Positions 56,747 to 64,000 of a DNA stretch of 64,000 nt are shown piece by piece. The DNA lies in contig CBDCUE010000020.1 of assembly GCA_965222515.1 (NCBI GenBank), forward strand, positions 58,960-122,959, written 5' to 3'. The position numbers and the translations under genes were made by a program. Source of the DNA: CBDCUE01 sp965222515 (GTDB taxonomy: Bacteria; Pseudomonadota; Alphaproteobacteria; Rickettsiales; JABIRX01). The notes below the pieces were generated by a model, which was not told the DNA's origin, made no database searches, and saw only the letters and a list, made by a program, of their open reading frames with translations. Positions within the stretch are counted from its first letter, which is position 1, and each line of letters starts with the position of its first letter.

Positions 56747-56961
56747 TAGTATATATAAGGATTATAAATTTCTGTAGATAATCTATCTTCCATTTTATAT
56801 TTTAATAAATGATTTGCTATTTCGTATATATTGCTCCATTTATAATCTTCAATATTGTTGATTTTATTTAGAGTCTTTTTATGGTCCAAATCACAAATAG
56901 AGTGATATAAATTGAAGCCATCTACATAGAAAGAGACTTTTCTTTGAGATGACTGGGCAGG
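56746..56961 (-). pseudogene. NYN-domain nuclease remnant
   Basis: The minus strand reads QRKVSFYVDGFNLYHSICDL, then a charged helix and DYKWSNIYEIANHLLKYKM, the N-terminal pattern of NYN (LabA/DUF88-type PIN-like) ribonucleases with the first catalytic Asp in YVDGFNLYH. There is no start codon between the preceding stop (56962-56964) and the domain, and the frame ends within palindromic family A after about 70 residues, so more than half of the domain is lost. The hairpin CTGGGCAG/CTGCCCAG at about 56952-56972 lies at the original start. Confidence 0.6.
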
Positions 56962-57046
56962 CTAGCTGCCCAGCGAGTCAGATTTTTGATGATTTACTGT
57001 TAAAAATATGTTATCTTTCATTTTAAGTCAATATTTATTTCTCTTT

Positions 57047-58093
57047 TTAAAGAATTGGGTTATGGGCTATCATATTTATCACTTTACCAAATTGATGTTT
57101 TCTATCTTTTTTATAAATAACTTTTATAGAATGGCCTTGTCTTATTTTAGCAATGATTTTTTTATCCTTAATTATTATCCAAGAAAACTGCTTAGTAATT
57201 AAATTGGTGATAACAGCCTGAGTAAGAATTGTTTCTTCTAGCACAATTTCATTTGTTAAAGGATTTTTTACTTCTTTTTTTCCAATAATTTTTACCTTCT
57301 GCCCTGCTTTGATATTATCTTTACTACCTAAATTAATTTGAAAAATAGTTTTCTTTTTATATGTTTTTTTATCAATAATATATGCTTTTCTCAAATCAGA
57401 AAAAATATTTTTTAAATTGTGAGCTTGAGATTTAATAGCATTAGCACCTGCCTGCCTAACCAAATTATTATCAGATTTTGTTATTTGAGTATTGCTTTTT
57501 CTAGTAAATAAAAAGCCACTACTTGTTGCATTTTCACTTCTTCTTTTTATTCCCTTAAATGGAATCGATTCTACCACTTCCAAAGATGGCAATTTATATA
57601 TTTTTAAATTTCCACTAACAGAACCTATATAAATATTTTTAGGAGGAATGTAAGCACAGCCATTTTTATTACAAATATTTTTGCCTGCAATAAATTTATG
57701 ATTATAACCACTGCTTTCAATATCACCTGACACCGCATAATCCGCAGAAACAGGGCCTTTATATTCTTTTTGTCCCTCCAATTCTATTAATAAAATTTCT
57801 TTTGCTAATTTTTTAAATGCTTTTCTATCTTCAATTTTTGCTAATTTTGAAGAGGTCAAAACATTCTCTACTTGAACAGCTAAAGATCTACCTAATTTAG
57901 CTTTTTTTGCCGTTTCTTGAGCTTTATTATCAAAATTTAGAACAACTATTGATGGTTTTGGATTTAATGCATCTTCTTTTTTAAAAGAACTAACTTTTAA
58001 TATTGGTTGTTTTTTATATTCATCAAAATTATTTATTTTTGGAACACAAGAAAGAATAATAAAAGATGCTATGATGATTAATAATTTTTTCAT
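57047..58093 (-). CDS. CsgG-like outer-membrane lipoprotein
   Basis: A 348-residue lipoprotein: signal MKKLLIIIASFIILSC, with Cys16 as lipid anchor. Residues about 45-125 resemble the CsgG/curli-assembly nucleotide-independent fold (IVVLNFDNKAQETAKKAKLG, then LAVQVENVLTSSKLAKIEDR), and DYAVSGDIESSGY matches a family strand. The C-terminal part adds an OB-like or SH3-like region (GQKVKIIGKKEV). No CsgA-type substrate is seen. It lies 30 bp behind an LPP20-like gene on the same strand, and the two probably work together at the outer membrane. The exact role is unknown. Confidence 0.65.
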   Translation of the reverse strand: MKKLLIIIASFIILSCVPKINNFDEYKKQPILKVSSFKKEDALNPKPSIVVLNFDNKAQETAKKAKLGRSLAVQVENVLTSSKLAKIEDRKAFKKLAKEILLIELEGQKEYKGPVSADYAVSGDIESSGYNHKFIAGKNICNKNGCAYIPPKNIYIGSVSGNLKIYKLPSLEVVESIPFKGIKRRSENATSSGFLFTRKSNTQITKSDNNLVRQAGANAIKSQAHNLKNIFSDLRKAYIIDKKTYKKKTIFQINLGSKDNIKAGQKVKIIGKKEVKNPLTNEIVLEETILTQAVITNLITKQFSWIIIKDKKIIAKIRQGHSIKVIYKKDRKHQFGKVINMIAHNPIL

Positions 58094-58123
58094 ATTTTTG
58101 TTAGTTTATATATTTTAGTTCTA

Positions 58124-59125
58124 TTATTGCAAACCCACAAAAGCCAAAATTCCTTTTTTAGCAATTTTTTTCTCTAATCTTCTGCCAGCATTTGATATTG
58201 CTTGAGCAAAACTAGAAGCAGAAGAAGATTTTATTCTAACATTATTTGAGCTTATTTGCCTAGATAAATTATCTAGCAATTTTATTTTGAAATTAACATT
58301 TACAACATAAGCATTATAAATTTTTTGCTTAGAAATATTAGTTGATAATTTGACCATAACTGCATTTTTTGATGCAAGATTATTAACAATTTTTACCTTC
58401 TGTCCACTAAATGCCCTTTCTAAAATATTTCTGAATTGCCCATCTTTTGCTGATATTTTTACTAATAAATTATTAATAATTTTAGATTTTTCTATTAATA
58501 ATTTTTGATAGAAGCTAGATTTTTTTTGATTACTATTTGATTTTGCAATTGTTCTAGCTAAAAAAATATCAGCCTCATTTGCTAAAATAATAGTTTCTAT
58601 TTGCAGTAATTTTCCTAATCTAGTTATGTTGTTTTTAGTTTTTAATTTATTTAAAGATAATATTTTATTGTGCCTTTTATTAATATTTTTTTGATAATTT
58701 TCTATTAAATTTGTTTTTGATATTTTAACCAATGCATAAAATATATTATCTTTTAATTCTGCTTTTTCTGTTACATAATTTGTAAAATTAATTTTTTTGG
58801 TCTCTACTTTAATTTTTTGTTCCAATCCTGTTTCATATTCCGATAAATCACCAGCTGTTTGTTCCTGCAAGCTAGTTTTGGTAGTGGCAGATATTGTAGT
58901 AGAAATTTGTTCTGAAGCATTATTTAAGGCAATTTGAATTGCTGTTTCTTTGCTATCGCCATATCCCACTGTGTAAATTGAATAAGGATTGTTTTTTGGA
59001 GAATTGAGATACCAATCAGGGACTGATTGATTAGCTTGCTTGTTACCAGAGCAAGATAGTAATAAAAACAAGATGATATAAAAATAATTTTTTATTCTAA
59101 AATATTCCATTTTTGAATGTTTCAT
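58124..59125 (-). CDS. LPP20-family lipoprotein
   Basis: A 333-residue lipoprotein with signal and lipobox LLLSC (Cys25; start at 59125, alternative ATG at 59110). After it comes VPDWYLNSPKNNPYSIYTVG then YGDSKETAIQIALNNASEQI, the signature of the LPP20 family, first known from Helicobacter. The middle is polar and Lys/Asn-rich. The C-terminal 80 residues contain a second domain (KIKLLDNLSRQISSNNVRIK). It overlaps the stop of aroC by 4 bp and precedes the CsgG-like gene, forming aroC-lpp20-csgG. Confidence 0.7.
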   Translation of the reverse strand: MKHSKMEYFRIKNYFYIILFLLLSCSGNKQANQSVPDWYLNSPKNNPYSIYTVGYGDSKETAIQIALNNASEQISTTISATTKTSLQEQTAGDLSEYETGLEQKIKVETKKINFTNYVTEKAELKDNIFYALVKISKTNLIENYQKNINKRHNKILSLNKLKTKNNITRLGKLLQIETIILANEADIFLARTIAKSNSNQKKSSFYQKLLIEKSKIINNLLVKISAKDGQFRNILERAFSGQKVKIVNNLASKNAVMVKLSTNISKQKIYNAYVVNVNFKIKLLDNLSRQISSNNVRIKSSSASSFAQAISNAGRRLEKKIAKKGILAFVGLQ

Positions 59126-60195
59126 TTTTGAATTTTTTGTTTTAAATAGCTATCGGCCAAAACGCAAGCAACCATTGCTTCTGCCACGGGAACTGCTCTT
59201 ATTGCAACACAAGGATCGTGCCTTCCCTTGGTTATTATGCTAGTGTTATTATTGTGAATATCAATTGTTTTTTTTGCTCCTAAAATAGAGCTAGTTGGTT
59301 TTATAGCAATTTTTGCGATTATATCTTGTCCAGATGAAATTCCTCCCAAAATTCCTCCTGCATTATTTTGTGAAAACTGCACCCCTTTTTTTCCATCATA
59401 ACTCATTTCATCTGCATTTTCTAATCCTGATAATTTGCTAGATTCAACTCCAAAACCGATTTCCACTGATTTTACTGCATTAATACTCATTAATCCACCT
59501 GCTAATTTGCTATCTAATTTATCATAAATCGGATCTCCCAAACCAATAGGAGAGTTTTTGACCCTAATTTCTACCTTACCACCGATAGAACTGCCTTCTT
59601 TTCTAATTTTAGTTATATAATTAGCAAAATCCTGCTCTTTTTCTTTATCTGCAATGAAAAAATCATTATTTTTTATGATATTTTCTTGCCAAACGGCATC
59701 TTCACTCACTTTCAACTCACCCATTTCAGTCATTGAGGCAAGAATTTCTATGTTTTTTGGTAAGATTTTTCTAGCAATAGCACCAGCAGCTACTCTCATT
59801 GCTGTTTCTCTTGCTGATGATCTGCCTCCTCCTCTATAATCTCTAATACCATATTTATGATGATAGGTATAATCTGCATGGGCAGGTCTGAATTTATCTT
59901 TTATATCGCCATAATCTTTAGATTTTTGATCTTGATTATAAATAATTAATGAAATTGGAGTGCCTGTGGTTTTTCCTTCAAAAACTCCTGATAGAATTTC
60001 TATTTTGTCAGCTTCTTTTCTTTGGGTGGTGAATTTTGATTGCCCAGGTTTTCTTAAATCTAAATATTTTTGAATATCTTGTTCTGTTAGAGGAATAAGA
60101 GCAGGAATGCCATCTATGACACAACCTATTGCTTTGCCGTGGCTTTCTCCCCAGCTAGTAAATCTAAAAATATCACCGAATGAATTGCTTGCCAT
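59122..60195 (-). CDS. aroC: Chorismate synthase
   Basis: Last step to chorismate, using reduced FMN as cofactor. The 357 residues show GESHGKAIGCVIDGIPA near 16-32, the signature RPAHADYTYHHKYGIRDYRG near 103-122 and GGGRSSARETAMRVAAGAIA, and GGISSGQDIIAKIAIKPTSS. H residues 18 and about 106 are the catalytic pair. With aroK and aroB at the other end of the window it confirms the shikimate pathway. It heads aroC-lpp20-csgG and is divergent from folK. Confidence 0.95.
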   Translation of the reverse strand: MASNSFGDIFRFTSWGESHGKAIGCVIDGIPALIPLTEQDIQKYLDLRKPGQSKFTTQRKEADKIEILSGVFEGKTTGTPISLIIYNQDQKSKDYGDIKDKFRPAHADYTYHHKYGIRDYRGGGRSSARETAMRVAAGAIARKILPKNIEILASMTEMGELKVSEDAVWQENIIKNNDFFIADKEKEQDFANYITKIRKEGSSIGGKVEIRVKNSPIGLGDPIYDKLDSKLAGGLMSINAVKSVEIGFGVESSKLSGLENADEMSYDGKKGVQFSQNNAGGILGGISSGQDIIAKIAIKPTSSILGAKKTIDIHNNNTSIITKGRHDPCVAIRAVPVAEAMVACVLADSYLKQKIQK

Positions 60196-60247
60196 TTTTA
60201 TATAAAAAAATATTATGTGGTTTTAGATTAAATTTATTTAAGTAATA

Positions 60248-60778
60248 ATGCAAGTAACAAAAAAAAATATAATTTTAGCTTTAGGTAGCAATTATGGTGA
60301 TAGGGAGAGTTATATAAAAGAAACAATATTATTAATCAAAAAGTATAAAATTTTAACCAACATAAAAATCTCTAAAATTTACCAATCTCCTGCATTGTTA
60401 AAAAACAATTCTCCTAAATCTTGGCAAAAAGATTTTTTAAATTTAGCAATAATGGGAGAGACAAAATTAGAACCATTGCAATTATTAAAAAAAACAAAAG
60501 AAGTAGAGCAAGAAATCGGCAGAATAGACAGAGGGATATGGGCTCCACGAGAAATTGATATTGATATTTTGTTTTATGATCAAATTGTTTTAGCAAAAGC
60601 AAACCTGACAATTCCTCACAAAGATTTTTTAAACAGAGATTTTGCTTTAATTCCTGCTTGTGATTTATTGCCTAATTTTTTATATCCAAAAAAAGGACAG
60701 TTTTTTCATAAAAAGTTACAAAAAATTTTGCAGGAAAAAAACTTCAATTTACCCTCTTGTATAATTAATAATTTATAG
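60248..60778 (+). CDS. folK: 2-Amino-4-hydroxy-6-hydroxymethyldihydropteridine pyrophosphokinase
   Basis: HPPK of folate synthesis. The 176-residue protein has ILALGSNYGDRESYI near 9-23, DFLNLAIMGET near 62-72 and RIDRGIWAPREIDIDILFYD near 92-111, holding the ATP- and Mg2+-binding residues (the usual R..rwgPR.iDiDil motif). IPHKDFLNRDFALIPACDL near 121-139 closes the family pattern. Divergent from aroC, 52 bp apart, followed by a bamE-like gene. Confidence 0.93.
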   Translation: MQVTKKNIILALGSNYGDRESYIKETILLIKKYKILTNIKISKIYQSPALLKNNSPKSWQKDFLNLAIMGETKLEPLQLLKKTKEVEQEIGRIDRGIWAPREIDIDILFYDQIVLAKANLTIPHKDFLNRDFALIPACDLLPNFLYPKKGQFFHKKLQKILQEKNFNLPSCIINNL

Positions 60779-60812
60779 TAAAATTTTTTGCAATCATTAA
60801 CAGACCTACAAT

Positions 60813-61244
60813 ATGTTACCTAACAAATTTTTTATATTTTTTATATTTTTACTAACTTCTTGCATCAGCAACATTTCGCATCACGGAGTTTTGTTAAAAG
60901 AGAAAGAGGTTCAAAAAATTAAAAAAGGAACCTCGCTTGATGTAGTGGCGGGCTTACTAGGAACTCCTTCAATTGTTACCAAAAGAGACAAAAATGATAT
61001 TTTTATTTATATAGATTACAAAAGAAACAAAAGACCTATTTTAAAAAAATATTTCACTCAACATAATGTATTAGAGTTTGTTATTGCTCACAACAAAGTA
61101 ATAAAGATCAATCAATTTGACAAAAAAGATTTACAAAAAATATCATTTAACAAGCATAAAACTAAAATAAAAACCAGAAAACAAAGTATTTTCACAAGTT
61201 TCTTTGAGAATTTTGGTAAATTTAGTGAAACTGATAGTTATTAG
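60813..61244 (+). CDS. bamE: BamE/SmpA-like outer-membrane lipoprotein
   Basis: BamE helps the BAM complex insert outer-membrane proteins. The 143-residue protein has a short signal ending in LLTSC (Cys17), then GVLLKEKEVQKIKKGTSLDV, GLLGTPSIVTKRDKNDIFIY, matching the family's pattern of a helix followed by G.P......W.Y, and VLEFVIAHNKVIKI. The C-terminal 40 residues are basic and variable. It follows folK by 34 bp. Confidence 0.75.
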   Translation: MLPNKFFIFFIFLLTSCISNISHHGVLLKEKEVQKIKKGTSLDVVAGLLGTPSIVTKRDKNDIFIYIDYKRNKRPILKKYFTQHNVLEFVIAHNKVIKINQFDKKDLQKISFNKHKTKIKTRKQSIFTSFFENFGKFSETDSY

Positions 61245-61556
61245 CACATATATTATATCTGATTTCAAAGTAAATTATCAAGTTGATAATAGTATAAGAT
61301 ATTTTAAAAGATGACCTTAAATACCAGCTTACATCTATAATTATATTTCAGTACCCTTATCTTTGGACACAAGATTCTTGACAATAACCTTGTATTTACA
61401 CTAAATATTGCCAACAATATTAGAAATGTTAATAAGAAAATAAAAAAATTACTAAAATAAATTATGTTTTTGATCTTAATTGAAAATTTTGTAAGAAACA
61501 ACTGAACTAAACTCTCTATTAACACCCTCTTTATATCAAAACATTTCATTATTAAT
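61245..61556. other. Intergenic stretch upstream of the PEPC-like gene
   Basis: A worn family B arm (ATATCTGATTTCAAAGTAAA) sits at about 61255. A 92-codon minus-strand frame at 61304-61582 overlaps the next gene's start and looks spurious. No other feature seen. Confidence 0.3.
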
Positions 61557-64000
61557 ATGAACCAAAAAACATATTTTAGCAATGCTATAAAAAAAAATTT
61601 AACAAACGAAAATATTGCAGAATTTGATCAAAAATCTTTTGAATCTTTAGATAGATCTTTTAATTTAGCTATCATGCAATACATAAATACAAAAAAACTT
61701 TTTTCTGAAGAAATTACAAAAAATCAAGAAAATTCGTTTCTTTTTATTACCACTCCCCATCCCATTGGAAACTTGTCTTATTTACAAATTAAAATCTTTA
61801 ATGCTATGACAAGAATTGAGGCTTTTATGTTAAGAAAAAATGATGGTAAAAAATATGATGATAAAGAAAAAAACATAATAATTAGATATTTATCAGAAAT
61901 AAAAAATAACGAATCTACTATTAATATTAACGGATATAACAATTTAGAAGATATTCAAAAAATTCTAGCATCACAGTTTATAAATTTATCTATACCAATT
62001 AAAGTTATAGATAAGAACGAGCAAACAAAAAATCACAAAGAAAAAGCAGAAAATTTAAAAAAATCTAGAATTAATAGCAAAAATTGGACAAATATTGATG
62101 CAGATGGAGATAACAATCCTATGATTAATTTATTATCTCCTTACGGAGTAGCAGAAGGAGACACTTTTTTAGAAATATTTGAAAAATGCCAAGAAAATAA
62201 AGAAAACATTAAATTATTAGGAGATTTTGAACCAAGAATTTCTTACGAAGATAAAAAAGGCATTACTGGAATTAAAACTCAATTAGATAATTTAGCTGGA
62301 GTAACAGCTATAAATTCATTAGCAGATATAGTTGATTCCACAAAGTTTGATAAACCATATCAAAAATTTAAAAATCTCTTAGATAATCTTAAATATCAAT
62401 TAGGACAAGAAAAATATTTAACATCTATTCCTTTAGATTTTATTATGAGAGTTTGCTCTCCTTTATTTATTAATTCAAATACCTTAATATTGTCTGATTT
62501 TAATGCACAAAGTAATACCACAATAGCAAAAATAGCTTTTATTTTGAAAGCAGCTGAACAATATCTTGCTGAAAAAAAAGTAGTTAGTGAAAAAGTAAAT
62601 GTTACTATCTTGCCTTTATGTGAAACTCTAGAAGACATAAATTGCATAAATACAGTTTTTGAGAATTTTAATCAAGAGATAATAGATTTATTAGATGATA
62701 CAGCAAAAATTAAAGATAAGACAATTAAAAATCAACAATTTAAAGAGATTAAAAATTTAATATACAAAAATGGTAATTATATTTTTGGTGGCTTTTATGG
62801 TCCTAGTGATTTAACAAAAGATATTGGCACACAATCTGCAATAAAAATCAGTAATGCAATAGAAGAAGGGAAAGAGAAGTTTTTGGAATTCTTAAAACAA
62901 ATTAAAGAACAATACCCTAATTTAGAAAATATGAGATATATACAAGAATATGGTGGAGGAACATCTCCAAAAAGAGGTGGATCTATTATTAGAGATATAG
63001 CTACTACAACTCAAGGAATTACTATATCTACAAATATCTCAAATATCTTTAAATTCTTTAATAGATCCTCTCAATTACAAACCAAAGAAAAATTTACATC
63101 ACCATTTAGTGACGATTTTACTAATAATGCTATAGCATCTCATAGATATTATTTATATGAAGGAAATAAACAAGGCGATCATAAAGGTATTATAATTCAA
63201 GAATTTGATAATTTATTAAATACAAACAACAAGATGTTTAATGTATTACATAGAAAATATATAAATAACCAAGGAACTAGAGGGAACGATTTAATTGCAA
63301 CATATATAAACCAAAGAGCAATTAATGCAACAGCTACTACTTCATATTTAGGCTTATTATCATATATAGGCTATTCTTTTAATAATGAATTAGATTTAAA
63401 AAATACTTTAAATAACACAATGGGAGTTGATCTTATTATAAAAGAATTGTTTCAAGCTTGTATAGTAGATTTTAAAAGAGCAAAAAATTTAGGTTTTGCA
63501 AAAAATGGTGATGCTATTCAGCAAAGTAAAAAATATATAGATAATGTTTTAGGCTCTCTGCATAAGAAATCTAATAAAATTCTTAATGAGGAATCTAAAG
63601 ATTTTGATAATCTTCAAGATTATCAAAGTAAAGTGAGTTATATTGTAGAAAAACTGTTGGGACTGGAATTAAATCAAACATCCAAAAATGCCTTAGAGCA
63701 TTTTCAACAACAAATACCTTATATTGTGGCAGAAAGAAATAATTTATCACAAAGGGTTAAAGAGCAAAAAGATAAATCTTCAATAACTGAACAAGATTAT
63801 GCAAACACAGCTTTATCAATTAATGCTCTTGCTAATTTTCAATTACCTTATCTACCAGCAAAGCAATATCAAGAATCTGCTCTTGCTAATTTTCAATTAC
63901 CTTATTTACTAGCAAATCAATATCAAGAATCTGCTTTTAATAAAATATTGTGCCCTAAATCTATAATATCAAATGCTAAGATAAAACCAGCTAAAAGAGT
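61557..64000 (+). CDS. Divergent phosphoenolpyruvate-carboxylase-like protein, truncated by the window
   Basis: Open from the ATG at 61557 to the window end (814 codons). Landmarks of PEP carboxylase occur in the right order: FITTPHPIGN with H68 in place of the LTAHPTE catalytic His; WTNIDADGDNNPMI near 178-191 for WxGGDRDGNP; ILPLCETLEDIN near 349-360 for VPLFETLDDL; FGGFYGPSDLTKDIG at 410-424 for GYSDSxKDGG; and YIQEYGGGTSPKRGG at 461-475 for FHGRGGSxGRGG. In the last motif the catalytic His and Arg are missing. The C-terminal part contains an 18-residue tandem duplication. It may be a changed or non-catalytic member. Family call by eye only. Confidence 0.6.
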   Translation, partial: MNQKTYFSNAIKKNLTNENIAEFDQKSFESLDRSFNLAIMQYINTKKLFSEEITKNQENSFLFITTPHPIGNLSYLQIKIFNAMTRIEAFMLRKNDGKKYDDKEKNIIIRYLSEIKNNESTININGYNNLEDIQKILASQFINLSIPIKVIDKNEQTKNHKEKAENLKKSRINSKNWTNIDADGDNNPMINLLSPYGVAEGDTFLEIFEKCQENKENIKLLGDFEPRISYEDKKGITGIKTQLDNLAGVTAINSLADIVDSTKFDKPYQKFKNLLDNLKYQLGQEKYLTSIPLDFIMRVCSPLFINSNTLILSDFNAQSNTTIAKIAFILKAAEQYLAEKKVVSEKVNVTILPLCETLEDINCINTVFENFNQEIIDLLDDTAKIKDKTIKNQQFKEIKNLIYKNGNYIFGGFYGPSDLTKDIGTQSAIKISNAIEEGKEKFLEFLKQIKEQYPNLENMRYIQEYGGGTSPKRGGSIIRDIATTTQGITISTNISNIFKFFNRSSQLQTKEKFTSPFSDDFTNNAIASHRYYLYEGNKQGDHKGIIIQEFDNLLNTNNKMFNVLHRKYINNQGTRGNDLIATYINQRAINATATTSYLGLLSYIGYSFNNELDLKNTLNNTMGVDLIIKELFQACIVDFKRAKNLGFAKNGDAIQQSKKYIDNVLGSLHKKSNKILNEESKDFDNLQDYQSKVSYIVEKLLGLELNQTSKNALEHFQQQIPYIVAERNNLSQRVKEQKDKSSITEQDYANTALSINALANFQLPYLPAKQYQESALANFQLPYLLANQYQESAFNKILCPKSIISNAKIKPAKR
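63817..63927 (+). repeat. 54-bp in-frame tandem duplication
   Basis: The segment encoding SALANFQLPYLPAKQYQE is followed at once by SALANFQLPYLLANQYQE and then by SAF. The duplicated peptide corresponds to the NPYI-P-N-Q stretch near the PEP-carboxylase C-terminus. DNA copies differ at only a few positions. Confidence 0.8.

Noticed and set aside
61304..61582. 92-codon hydrophobic minus-strand frame
   Set aside because: Overlaps the start of the PEPC-like gene, AT-driven composition, no ribosome site or recognised family.

Overview
The window is a very AT-rich chromosome segment (by eye about 30 % GC or less; not computed) that reads as a reduced alphaproteobacterium of the Rickettsiales type. 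The evidence is: a 23S-5S rRNA pair with no 16S or spacer tRNAs beside it; an F1-ATPase operon broken into atpHAG and atpDC; a COQ9-family ubiquinone protein; a HIG1-domain membrane protein; the alphaproteobacterial order aroK-aroB-CorC-like; and many short palindromic elements that also invade gene ends, as Rickettsia palindromic elements do. Chorismate (aroK, aroB, aroC), purine (purB, purL), riboflavin (ribD, ribH), folate (folK) and thiamine (thiL) genes are more than Rickettsia itself keeps. That points to a metabolically fuller relative (Deianiraea- or Midichloria-like), but I cannot fix the genus.

Layout. 1-4900: 5' part of mraZ with its promoter and operator repeats, a palindromic element, HIG1 protein, aroK-aroB-CorC-like, a gene scrap, cvpA. 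4950-8130: atpH-atpA-atpG. 8300-10825: PhzF-like protein, a decayed antitoxin/PIN-toxin pair, COQ9. 10995-23231: one 4078-residue modular surface protein (VCBS, cadherin-like and LamG-type modules). 23336-32415: O-antigen-ligase-like protein, purB behind a duplicated leader, a ParD scrap, nrdR-ribD, tRNA-Pro, a TPR protein, an alpha/beta hydrolase, iscS. 32590-35350: accessory stretch with a frameshifted effector-like gene and a C-terminal remnant of a Cas12a nuclease. 35358-40945: purL, tolB, mlaE, mlaF and a TlpA-like thioredoxin. 40931-46000: atpD-atpC (interrupted by a large palindromic element), a membrane protein, thiL, a formyltransferase. 46368-48974: a protein made of about 17 near-identical 40-43-residue repeats. 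49119-52625: rpmJ, 5S, 23S. 52935-54936: ribH-nusB and a Fic AMPylase. 54960-57000: minisatellite, palindromic elements, xthA, a NYN-nuclease scrap. 57047-61244: CsgG-like and LPP20-like lipoproteins, aroC, folK, bamE-like. 61557-64000: a divergent PEP-carboxylase-like protein running off the window.

How it fits together. The core genes support respiration (F1-ATPase, COQ9, HIG1), outer-membrane upkeep (tolB, bamE, mlaEF), cofactor supply and aromatic precursors. The accessory genes are those expected of a host-associated bacterium: a giant repetitive secreted or surface protein, a repeat solenoid, a Fic enzyme and membrane-active hypothetical proteins. Several modules are being lost: a PIN toxin, a ParD antitoxin, a NYN nuclease and a Cas12a nuclease survive only as fragments, often flanked by palindromic elements. 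No CRISPR array, cas1/cas2 or complete transposase gene was seen.
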